Positions 16,955 through 24,563 of a DNA stretch of 64,000 nt are shown one piece after another. Every line of letters begins with the position of its first letter. Positions within the stretch are counted from its first letter, which is position 1. The stretch comes from Chitinophagales bacterium (GTDB lineage: Bacteria > Bacteroidota > Bacteroidia > Chitinophagales > Chitinophagaceae). The notes below the pieces were generated by a model that saw nothing but the letters and a program-made list of their open reading frames with translations, did no database searches and was not told the DNA's origin. The stretch is from contig JAFLBM010000006.1 of the NCBI GenBank assembly GCA_017303455.1, positions 1-64,000 on the forward strand. The letters are read 5' to 3'. A program made the position numbers and the translations under genes.

Positions 16955-17743
16955 ATGACCAGGCAAAATTTTCTTTTCCTTTTTATTTTATTGAGCTGGG
17001 TAAACATAAAGGCCCAGCTCAATGAAAGTGATACTGCAAAATTGCAGTTGCGTGCAGGCCTTACAGGAAATTACCAGCAGGGAAATGTGAATATTCTCAC
17101 AGTCCGGAGCAGGCTTGATATGAGTTTTTCCCCGGTACCTGCCTGGGTATTTAAAACCCAAAACAGCAGTTTATACCAGGCATTGGGAAACAAAAAAGCA
17201 GATAATGATCTTTTCAGCCGGAACTATTTCTATTATAAACCGCAACGAAGGGTGTATCCTTTTGGGATTGTTTATATATCCGGGAACTATCGCCGTAAAA
17301 TTCAGCGACGACAATTCGGTGGCGCAGGTCTGACCGTACAGGCACTCCACCAACCATTTCATGTAATCAAAGTAGCTGCCAGTGTGGTCAGGGAAAGCAC
17401 CCGTTTTCAAGAAATGCTCTTCAATTTCAGCAGTTATAGTGGTAATAATAAAATTAATAACTGGAGAGGCACTTTGTTTATAGCCGGCTGGCATTACCTG
17501 CTGCATAAAAAAATTCGTTTCTATTATGATGCTTACTGGCAACCCGACCTTGGTAACAAAAATAATTACCGCACACAATTTGATATCGGCATAGACATAC
17601 CGGTGTGGAAAGGATTATCACTTAATGCCCTTTATTCTTATACACATGAGAATGTGGTGGTGGCTGGTATCAGGCAGGATGATAAGCTGCTCAGCTTTGG
17701 CCTTGCATATAATTTTAAAACCGGCACCCTGCCCCAAAATTGA
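16955..17743 (+). CDS. DUF481 family protein, predicted outer-membrane beta-barrel
   Basis: 262 residues with signal peptide (ends NIKA-QL). The mature part alternates hydrophobic and polar residues in strands (LQLRAGLTGNYQQGNVNIL, RSRLDMSF, SFGLAYNF at the end), the pattern of YdiY-like DUF481 barrels. It is one base downstream of the fusion gene, so the two are surely cotranscribed; a shared exported function is an inference. Confidence 0.75.
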   Translation: MTRQNFLFLFILLSWVNIKAQLNESDTAKLQLRAGLTGNYQQGNVNILTVRSRLDMSFSPVPAWVFKTQNSSLYQALGNKKADNDLFSRNYFYYKPQRRVYPFGIVYISGNYRRKIQRRQFGGAGLTVQALHQPFHVIKVAASVVRESTRFQEMLFNFSSYSGNNKINNWRGTLFIAGWHYLLHKKIRFYYDAYWQPDLGNKNNYRTQFDIGIDIPVWKGLSLNALYSYTHENVVVAGIRQDDKLLSFGLAYNFKTGTLPQN

Positions 17744-17756
17744 ACTTGTTTTTAAT

Positions 17757-17764
17757 TAGATTTG
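17757..17764 (+). promoter_or_regulatory. Candidate -7 box (TAnnTTTG) before the bestrophin gene
   Basis: TAGATTTG matches the Bacteroidota -7 consensus exactly and lies 20 bases before the bestrophin start. No matching -33 TTTG was found at the usual spacing. Confidence 0.4.
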
Positions 17765-17783
17765 AAATAAATATACACGCTTC

Positions 17784-18806
17784 ATGCACGCCGGAAAAAA
17801 ATTCACAATAAGAGAGGTGCTTTTCTGGACCCGGAAAGATATCTTCTTCCTGTTATTCATTGCTTTTATTCCCACTTTTTGTTATGCGGTGTTAGACTTG
17901 AAATTCCTGTCGATTCCCTGGCTGCCGATAGCTTTGTTGGGTACTGCGGTGGCCTTTATGGTGGGGTTCAAGAACAATGCTTCCTATGAACGGACCTGGG
18001 AAGCCCGCAAAGCATGGGGAGCCATTGTGAATACAAGCCGCAGTTGGGGCATTATGGTCAGGGATTATATTTCTAATAAACATGCCATACAACCATTGGC
18101 AGAAAAAGAATTAGAAATGATACGGCTACAACTGATCCACCGGCATTTTGCCTGGCTTACTGCTTTAAGGTTTCAACTCCGCGAAAGCAGGGTTTGGGAG
18201 GCCATTAATAAAAAGCATAACCAGGAATACAGGAACAGGTGGTTTCGTGTGGAAGAACATGATGGATCAATGGAAACAGAGTTGCTTAAATACATTCCTC
18301 CGGAAGATATAAAGCAGATCATGACCAAATCCAATAAAGCGGCACAGATCATTGCTTTGCAGTCAGCACAACTGAAGGAATTACTTGATAAAGGCCTGAT
18401 CGAAGATTTCAGGCATATGGAACTGGAGAAATTATTGCTTGAATTTTATAACCAGCAGGGTGTATCAGAGCGGATTAAAAATTTTCCTTACCCGAGACAA
18501 TTTGCCACGCTGAATCTTTACTTTATCAAGATCTTTATTATCCTTTTGCCCCTGGGTATGTTGCAGGAGTTTGAAAAAATGGGGGGTAACTGGATCTGGT
18601 TATCCGTTCCCTTCAGTGCACTTTCTGCCTGGATATTTACCACGATGGAACGGATAGGCGAATCAACAGAGAGCCCTTTTGAAGGAAGTGCGAATGATGT
18701 ACCCATTACCGCTATGAGCAGGGCCATTGAAATTGACCTCCGGGAAATGTATAATGAGGCAACCATCCCGGCTCCGTTAAAACCAGAAAATAATATTTTA
18801 CTCTGA
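17784..18806 (+). CDS. Bestrophin family anion channel
   Basis: 340 residues. The N-terminal FTIREVLFWTRKDIFFLLF, the SIPWLPIALLGTAVAFMVGF segment and FKNNASYERTWEARKAWGAI are the bacterial bestrophin signatures, and the C-terminal DLREMYNE is typical. Four membrane segments form a pentameric channel for chloride or bicarbonate in characterised relatives; ion selectivity is not readable here. The beta-carbonic anhydrase gene follows after 15 bases on the same strand, which favours bicarbonate. Confidence 0.9.
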   Translation: MHAGKKFTIREVLFWTRKDIFFLLFIAFIPTFCYAVLDLKFLSIPWLPIALLGTAVAFMVGFKNNASYERTWEARKAWGAIVNTSRSWGIMVRDYISNKHAIQPLAEKELEMIRLQLIHRHFAWLTALRFQLRESRVWEAINKKHNQEYRNRWFRVEEHDGSMETELLKYIPPEDIKQIMTKSNKAAQIIALQSAQLKELLDKGLIEDFRHMELEKLLLEFYNQQGVSERIKNFPYPRQFATLNLYFIKIFIILLPLGMLQEFEKMGGNWIWLSVPFSALSAWIFTTMERIGESTESPFEGSANDVPITAMSRAIEIDLREMYNEATIPAPLKPENNILL

Positions 18807-18821
18807 TAAAATCATACTACC

Positions 18822-19448
18822 ATGCAAATTGAACAGGTCTTTGCCAATAACGAAAAATGGATACAGGAAAAACTGTCGGTTAATAAGGATTATTTCAATG
18901 AACTGGCGAAGGGCCAGGCCCCGGAATTTTTATATATCGGTTGCTCCGACAGCCGGGTAACCGCAGAAGATATTATGGGGGTGCAGCCCGGTGAGGTTTT
19001 TGTGCATCGCAATATTGCCAACCTTGTTAACAGTGTTGACCTGAATGTGATGTCGGTACTCAATTATGCTGTAAGGCATTTAAAGGTGAATCATATCGTT
19101 GTCTGTGGTCATTATTATTGTGGCGGTGTGAAAGCGGCCATGCAACCCAGTGATCTTGGTATTCTGAATCCCTGGTTACGAAATATCCGGGATGTGTACA
19201 GGCTGCACAAGGAAGAACTGAATGCTATCAGTAACGAAGACGAAAGATATAACCGGCTGATCGAATTAAATGTGCAGGAACAATGTATTAACCTGATTAA
19301 AACCGCTGCCGTGCAGCAAGCCCATAAAGAGCGGGGACTGCTGGTGCATGGTTGGGTTTTTGATATTCGTTCAGGGAGACTGATCGATCTGAAGATCGAT
19401 TTCCCCAACATTCTCGCTTCCATCATGGAAATTTATAAGTTAAGCTGA
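18822..19448 (+). CDS. Beta-class carbonic anhydrase
   Basis: 208 residues, cytoplasmic zinc enzyme interconverting CO2 and bicarbonate. Zinc and catalytic residues are in YIGCSDSRV (Cys, Asp-Arg dyad) and CGHYYCGGV (His, Cys); HRNIANLV is also conserved. It follows the bestrophin gene directly and precedes purT by 12 bases, so all three are likely on one transcript. Confidence 0.94.
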   Translation: MQIEQVFANNEKWIQEKLSVNKDYFNELAKGQAPEFLYIGCSDSRVTAEDIMGVQPGEVFVHRNIANLVNSVDLNVMSVLNYAVRHLKVNHIVVCGHYYCGGVKAAMQPSDLGILNPWLRNIRDVYRLHKEELNAISNEDERYNRLIELNVQEQCINLIKTAAVQQAHKERGLLVHGWVFDIRSGRLIDLKIDFPNILASIMEIYKLS

Positions 19449-19460
19449 TCATACTTTTAT

Positions 19461-20624
19461 ATGCACAAAAAAATACTCTTGCTGGGCAGCGGCGAACTCG
19501 GGAAAGAATTAGTGATCGCTTTAAAAAGACTGGGACAAACAGTGATTGCCGTGGATAGTTATCCCGGCGCACCGGCCATGCAGGTGGCAGATGGTTTTGA
19601 AGTGATCGATATGCTGAACGGTGAACAACTGGATGCTGTTGTAGCCAAACATCAGCCGGATCTAATTGTACCTGAAATTGAAGCCATCCGCACTGAACGT
19701 TTTTATGATTATGAAAAACAAAAGATACAGGTAGTGCCCGGTGCCAAAGCCGCCAACTTCACCATGAACCGGAAACTGATCCGTGACCTGGCCAGCAAAG
19801 AATTAGGATTGAGGACTGCAAAATATTTCTATGCAACTACGTTTGAAGAATTCACCGCTGCAGTAAAAGAAATTGGTTTACCCTGCGTGGTAAAGCCATT
19901 GATGTCATCTTCCGGGAAAGGACAATCCGTATTGAAAAAAGAAGAAGAGCAGCAAACGGTATGGGAATATGCCATTACTAATTCAAGAGGAGATATCAAA
20001 GAAGTGATCATTGAAGAATTCATTGCTTTTCATACCGAGATCACTTTGCTGACCGTAACACAAAAGAACGGGAAGACATTATTTTGCCCGCCCATTGGTC
20101 ACCGGCAGGAAAGAGGTGATTACCAGGAAAGCTGGCAACCCGTTGCAATCAGCGAAAACGATTATACGGATGCCTGTGCCATGGCGGAGAAAGTAACTGC
20201 TGCATTGACCGGTGCAGGTTTGTGGGGCGTTGAATTTTTCCTCACGGATAAAGGCGTTTATTTTTCTGAATTAAGCCCGAGACCCCATGATACCGGTATG
20301 GTAACATTAGCGGGTACCCAAAATTTATCCGAGTTTGAATTACATGCCAGGGCCGTCTTAGGATTACCCATACCGGAAATAAAATTAGAAAGAGCCGGGG
20401 CCAGTGCGGTGGTGCTTGCTAACAAATCCGCTGAACAGTTTACGATCACCGGTATAGAGAAAGCGTTAGAACAAACCAATACCGATATCAGGATATTTGG
20501 TAAACCCAGCACAAGACCTTACCGCAGAATGGCCGTGGCATTGGTATATGATGCAACGGATACAGATATGAATGTGCTAAGAAAAAAAGCAAAACAGGCA
20601 GCGGATCAAATAACAATTCAATAA
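19461..20624 (+). CDS. purT: Formate-dependent phosphoribosylglycinamide formyltransferase
   Basis: 387-residue ATP-grasp enzyme that makes formyl-GAR from GAR, formate and ATP, the folate-independent third step of purine synthesis. Seen: [20 protein letters not shown] with the N-terminal nucleotide loop, [57 protein letters not shown] with metal-binding acids, and HDTGMVTL. Length is normal. Confidence 0.95.
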   Translation: MHKKILLLGSGELGKELVIALKRLGQTVIAVDSYPGAPAMQVADGFEVIDMLNGEQLDAVVAKHQPDLIVPEIEAIRTERFYDYEKQKIQVVPGAKAANFTMNRKLIRDLASKELGLRTAKYFYATTFEEFTAAVKEIGLPCVVKPLMSSSGKGQSVLKKEEEQQTVWEYAITNSRGDIKEVIIEEFIAFHTEITLLTVTQKNGKTLFCPPIGHRQERGDYQESWQPVAISENDYTDACAMAEKVTAALTGAGLWGVEFFLTDKGVYFSELSPRPHDTGMVTLAGTQNLSEFELHARAVLGLPIPEIKLERAGASAVVLANKSAEQFTITGIEKALEQTNTDIRIFGKPSTRPYRRMAVALVYDATDTDMNVLRKKAKQAADQITIQ

Positions 20625-20630
20625 AAGGCG

Positions 20631-21008
20631 ATGGACAAAATAAACCTTGCTGAAAAATTTTCTTTGTTCAATGATCATTTCAGTCCCAAAGTGGTGGGTG
20701 AGTTAAATGGACAGCAGGCCTGCCAGCCGTGGCTGGTGAAGCTGGTCAAATTCAAAGGAGAATTTGTCTGGCACCATCACGACCAAGAAGATGAATTATT
20801 TTACGTAGTGAAGGGAAGTTTTGATATGCATATGCGGGATAAGATCGTAACGATCAACGAAGGTGAGTTCATCATTATGCCCCGCGGGGTGGAACACAAA
20901 CCCGTGGCGAATGAAGAAGTGGAGATCATGCTGTTTGAACCAGCCACCACACTGAACACCGGGAATATTATCAATGAAAAAACAGTGAAAAAGTTGAAGC
21001 ACCTTTAG
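20631..21008 (+). CDS. Cupin domain protein
   Basis: 125 residues, one small beta-barrel cupin domain. First motif FVWHHHDQEDELFYVVKG (His, His, Glu metal ligands) and second motif EFIIMPRGVEHKP (His) are intact, so it can bind a metal. Substrate unknown. Six bases after purT on the same strand. Confidence 0.88.
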   Translation: MDKINLAEKFSLFNDHFSPKVVGELNGQQACQPWLVKLVKFKGEFVWHHHDQEDELFYVVKGSFDMHMRDKIVTINEGEFIIMPRGVEHKPVANEEVEIMLFEPATTLNTGNIINEKTVKKLKHL

Positions 21009-21059
21009 TGAACTCCCGGTTAACCAATAAACCTATTAACTAATTAACCAGCTAACTGA

Positions 21060-21578
21060 TCAACCCTCTTCACACATCTTCTTCAAATTATTCAATCCCG
21101 TTTCAAACTGGTGCGAGAGATTTTTATTGATCACCGGTCCCATCAAACGGGCCACCGGCCAGGGAAGGCCACCGCTGTTTTGCCAGGTGATCTTGGTTCC
21201 GTTATCTCCCCAGGGTTCAAACAACCAGTTGTCTTTGGCCTTACTTTTCCAGGGTTTGAAGAATTCGAGTTCAAAATGAATATGCTTATGATCCATACCC
21301 TGCAGCGTTAAACTGCCCACACCCACTTTCTTTCCTTCCCAGGCATATTTGTGACCAGCTTTTTTTGGTTCGCCGGTAATTGTGTTCTTCACCGATGGGT
21401 CTGATTGTTGCCAGGGATTCCACTGGCTGTAAAAATTGAGGTCACCCACCCGGTCCATTACTGCAGCAACCGGTTTATTGATGATGATATTTTTTTCAAC
21501 CTGGTAAGTTTTGGGCATCAGGGCGGCCAGGAGAAAGATGGCCAGGATAATTCCGACGGCTATATAGACGATGATCAT
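21060..21578 (-). CDS. SRPBCC family protein with N-terminal membrane anchor
   Basis: 172 residues. One N-terminal membrane helix (about 3-20), then a START/Bet v1-like fold beginning VEKNIIINKPVAAVMDRVGD, with FYSQWNPW and a C-terminal helix GLNNLKKMCEEG. Such proteins bind hydrophobic ligands; function unknown. Single gene, opposite to its neighbours. Confidence 0.85.
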   Translation of the reverse strand: MIIVYIAVGIILAIFLLAALMPKTYQVEKNIIINKPVAAVMDRVGDLNFYSQWNPWQQSDPSVKNTITGEPKKAGHKYAWEGKKVGVGSLTLQGMDHKHIHFELEFFKPWKSKAKDNWLFEPWGDNGTKITWQNSGGLPWPVARLMGPVINKNLSHQFETGLNNLKKMCEEG

Positions 21579-21728
21579 GGCAGCGAATTTAGGACCTGTA
21601 AGTTACTGAATAGATAAGGGGCCTACAAACCTTTTATCATTAAAGGCGGGTACAATAAAATTCTATATGCAAAAACTGGTGCGAAGATTAAATTTTACGG
21701 CCGGTATAAAGTTAGTATAATTGATAGC

Positions 21729-23213
21729 ATGAACCGGGGCAGCGACATATCCAACTCACTCACTTATTACCGCTTAATTGCTTTATGGGTATTGAGTGAA
21801 GCGATGCTGGGTGGCATCATTCATGGATTTAAGATCCCGGTATCGGGTCTTGTGGCGGGCAGTGCAGCCGTTATTTGTATCTGCCTCATTGCCTGGTATT
21901 CACCAGCCAGGGGTGCCATACTGAAAGCAACTGTTATTGTGGCGATATTCAAAATGATGCTCAGCCCGCAGGCGCCACCCACAGCTTATATTGCGGTCTT
22001 CTTCCAGGGCTTGTTGGGAGAGTTGCTGCTCCGCAATAAAAAATACTTCCGTCTTTCCTGTTTGGTCTTTGCTATACTGGCCCTGTTAGAATCCGGCTTA
22101 CAACGAATCGCTGTACTCACGATTATCTACGGTAATGACCTGTGGAAAGTGATCAATGATTTTATCAACGGGCTGACAAAACAAAAAGTATCGGCCAATT
22201 ATAGTTTATGGATTGGCGGAGGATATGTACTGCTGCATATAACAGCCGGTATCATTGCCGGCTGGTGGGCCTCTTTATTACCCGGCCTGATCAGCAAATG
22301 GAGCAGGGAGAAAATGTACCGCCTGCCTGTTCCTGAAACAGCAGGCAGCATCGAAACAAAGGCTGCTAAAAAGAAGCAACGCCGGAAAAAAGGAGTGTTT
22401 ATTGCCTGGCTGTTATTACTGGGACTGTACATACAATCTTATTATAAAATAGGAACACCGTTATTACCGGCACATATCTCTTTGAAGATTTTATTACGTT
22501 CCATCATCATTGTACTTGGCTGGTATTTTATCATAGGGCCATTGGTCAAAAAAATATTACAGCACTGGTTGCAGCAAAAGCAAAACCGGTCACAGGCTGA
22601 AGTGAAGCAGGTGCTGGAACTGTTACCGGTGACAGAACAACTGGTGCTGCAAAGCTGGAACTGGACTATACGATACCGGGGATGGAAACGGGTCAAAGCG
22701 GTCATTAAGATAATATTGGTAAATGCACTCGATCCTGTGCCGGGAAAAAAGATCGTCGTATTAAGCGGACCGGTACAAACCGGGAAAACAACAGCCCTCG
22801 TCAACTGGTCAACCGGGAGGAATGATGTGTACGGAATCCTTACTCCCGTTGCTAATGAGAAAAGAGTATTCATGAATATTGCATCCCGTCACCTGTTCCG
22901 CATGGAAGCCAAAGAAGGAGATGAATCCGTACTGGTGGTGGGAAAACATGTTTTCAGTACGGAACATTTTGACAGGGCTGCTGCCATCATTAAAGAAGCC
23001 CTGCATAAGGAGGGCTGGCTGGTTATTGATGAGATCGGCCCTCTGGAATTGAGAGGAAATGGCTTTCATGATATATTAAAAGAGGTGCTGCAACAACGCC
23101 GCGATAATATTTTACTGGTGGTGCGGGAAGGACTGGAAGAAAAAGTAATAACGCATTTCCAGGTTTCTGACCCGATCCGCATCAGCCCGGAACAGGTGGC
23201 GGCATTGCTGTAA
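21729..23213 (+). CDS. Membrane protein fused to a THEP1-type nucleoside-triphosphatase
   Basis: 494 residues. Residues about 15-170 form some six membrane helices with short loops (LSEAMLGGIIHGFKIPVSG, PPTAYIAVFFQGLLGELLL), recalling ECF-type S components or CbiM-like proteins without a firm match. A basic linker (AAKKKQRRKKG) leads to two more helices (about 225-285). The C-terminal 160 residues are a THEP1-like NTPase: Walker A GPVQTGKTT near residue 346, GILTPV, HLFRMEAKEG and Walker B WLVIDEIGPLEL near 433. Predicted inner-membrane, ATP-driven. The class IV aminotransferase follows after 16 bases. Transport substrate, if any, unknown. Confidence 0.7.
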   Translation: MNRGSDISNSLTYYRLIALWVLSEAMLGGIIHGFKIPVSGLVAGSAAVICICLIAWYSPARGAILKATVIVAIFKMMLSPQAPPTAYIAVFFQGLLGELLLRNKKYFRLSCLVFAILALLESGLQRIAVLTIIYGNDLWKVINDFINGLTKQKVSANYSLWIGGGYVLLHITAGIIAGWWASLLPGLISKWSREKMYRLPVPETAGSIETKAAKKKQRRKKGVFIAWLLLLGLYIQSYYKIGTPLLPAHISLKILLRSIIIVLGWYFIIGPLVKKILQHWLQQKQNRSQAEVKQVLELLPVTEQLVLQSWNWTIRYRGWKRVKAVIKIILVNALDPVPGKKIVVLSGPVQTGKTTALVNWSTGRNDVYGILTPVANEKRVFMNIASRHLFRMEAKEGDESVLVVGKHVFSTEHFDRAAAIIKEALHKEGWLVIDEIGPLELRGNGFHDILKEVLQQRRDNILLVVREGLEEKVITHFQVSDPIRISPEQVAALL

Positions 23214-23229
23214 ACTGTACCTTTATAAC

Positions 23230-24060
23230 ATGGCTGTATTTTTCAATGATCATTTTGTGGCGAATGAAAATGCGCTGCTGCATGTATCGGATCTCTCGAT
23301 ACAGCGGGGCTATGCCGTTTTTGATTTTTGCAGAACAAAAAACCGGCGGCCACTTTTTCTAAATGATCACCTTGACCGTTTTTATGCATCAGCGGCTGCC
23401 ATGCACCTGCCTGCCAGGTATCATAAAGAAGAACTGGCAGCCATCATTTATGAATTAATTGAACGAACCTTACTGGATGAAGCAGGTATCCGTATCCTGC
23501 TCACCGGCGGTTATTCGGCGGATGGATACCAGCCGGCTTCCCCCAATCTTATCATTACCTGCAATGCGGTCAAAACAGCAAGCCTTGCTGATTTTGAAAA
23601 CGGGGTAACGGCAATGACCTATGAGCAGCAGCGGGAATTGCCTTCTGTCAAAACTATTAACTACATGATGGCGGTCTGGCTGCAACCCCTGCTGAAAGAA
23701 AAAAAAGTGAATGATGTATTGTATCATCACAAAGGTATCATCACAGAGTTTCCCCGGTCCAATGTTTTTATTGTTACAAAAGACCAGCGTTTACTTACAC
23801 CGTCCCGCCATATGCTGCGGGGCATCACCCGGAAACAGGTTTTATCACTCGCTGCCAAACAGATGGATGTGGAAGAAAGAGATATCCGTACCGAAGAGCT
23901 TTTACAGGCCGCCGAAGTTTTTTTAACAAGCACCACTAAAAAAATAATGCCGGTGGCAGCCATAGATGGAAATATCATTGGCGATGGCAAACCCGGTGCT
24001 ATAACAAGAAAATTATACAACGCATTCCTGCAACTGGAACAACAACAAAGCAACCAATAA
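23230..24060 (+). CDS. Class IV PLP-dependent aminotransferase/lyase
   Basis: 276 residues of fold type IV, the family of branched-chain and D-amino-acid transaminases and aminodeoxychorismate lyase. Seen: SIQRGYAVFDFCRTKNRRPL, FLNDHLDRFYASA, the PLP lysine in PSVKTINYMMAVWLQ, the Glu in GIITEFPRSNVFIV and the phosphate-binding RGITRKQVL plus LTSTTKKIMPV. The substrate cannot be told; the MazG-like neighbour makes a PabC-like (folate) role one option. Confidence 0.88.
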   Translation: MAVFFNDHFVANENALLHVSDLSIQRGYAVFDFCRTKNRRPLFLNDHLDRFYASAAAMHLPARYHKEELAAIIYELIERTLLDEAGIRILLTGGYSADGYQPASPNLIITCNAVKTASLADFENGVTAMTYEQQRELPSVKTINYMMAVWLQPLLKEKKVNDVLYHHKGIITEFPRSNVFIVTKDQRLLTPSRHMLRGITRKQVLSLAAKQMDVEERDIRTEELLQAAEVFLTSTTKKIMPVAAIDGNIIGDGKPGAITRKLYNAFLQLEQQQSNQ

Positions 24061-24078
24061 CCGATCAAAATAATAGCT

Positions 24079-24447
24079 ATGAAACTGGATCTCGCTTCTT
24101 TCCGTCCATTGAATGTGCAACGGGCAACCGAAGGATTTAAATGTTACGATAACCAGCCCCTCACCTACTGGACAACAGCACTCGCCGGCGAAGTGGGTGA
24201 ACTCTGCAACATGATTAAAAAAATGCAGCGGGTGGAAAGAGGTGGTATTGACGGTGGCAGTTCTTACACGGCCAAAGACATCAATAAAGAAATGCTGAAG
24301 GAAGAGATCGGTGGTATTGCTATTTATTTAGACCTGCTGGCTTCCTTGCTGGATATCAGTTTGGAAGAGGCGATCATTGATACTTTCAACAGCAAATCGG
24401 TAAAGTATAATTTCAAACAGTTCGTGGAGCCATTGCCGGCAAAATGA
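24079..24447 (+). CDS. MazG-like protein with an altered metal-binding motif
   Basis: 122 residues of the all-alpha NTP pyrophosphohydrolase family. The first acidic pair is present in AGEVGELCNMIKK (E38, E41). The second motif, usually ExxD as in EELGDV, reads EEIGGI: the expected aspartate is G79, though D85 lies one turn later. Metal binding may be weakened or shifted, so enzyme activity is uncertain. It ends two bases from the stop of the convergent small membrane protein and is probably cotranscribed with the aminotransferase. Confidence 0.8.
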   Translation: MKLDLASFRPLNVQRATEGFKCYDNQPLTYWTTALAGEVGELCNMIKKMQRVERGGIDGGSSYTAKDINKEMLKEEIGGIAIYLDLLASLLDISLEEAIIDTFNSKSVKYNFKQFVEPLPAK

Positions 24448-24449
24448 TA

Positions 24450-24563
24450 TTACTGCAATAACAACCTGATCTTGCAGTAGGCAAGGTAAGCCATCGCTAA
24501 AGCAAAGAACCAGGCTGCTATTATCAATAGTACAGCGGCTATATTATTTTTATGATCCGGCAT
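24450..24563 (-). CDS. Small membrane protein coupled to kup (37 residues)
   Basis: Its ATG (24561-24563) overlaps the kup stop codon by one base as TAATG, a layout that favours translational coupling. The product begins MPDHKNNIAAVLLIIAAW, has a single hydrophobic helix about 8-29 and a basic end (KIRLLLQ), so it would sit in the inner membrane with the C-terminus likely inside. I know no family for it. Size, anchoring and coupling recall one-helix subunits such as KdpF or CydX, so an accessory subunit of Kup is a reasonable guess. Too short for usual gene finders. Confidence 0.55.
   Translation of the reverse strand: MPDHKNNIAAVLLIIAAWFFALAMAYLAYCKIRLLLQ

Noticed and set aside
24448..24562. 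Simple terminator spacer between the MazG-like gene and kup
   Set aside because: A full coupled reading frame uses the space, so it was called as a gene instead.
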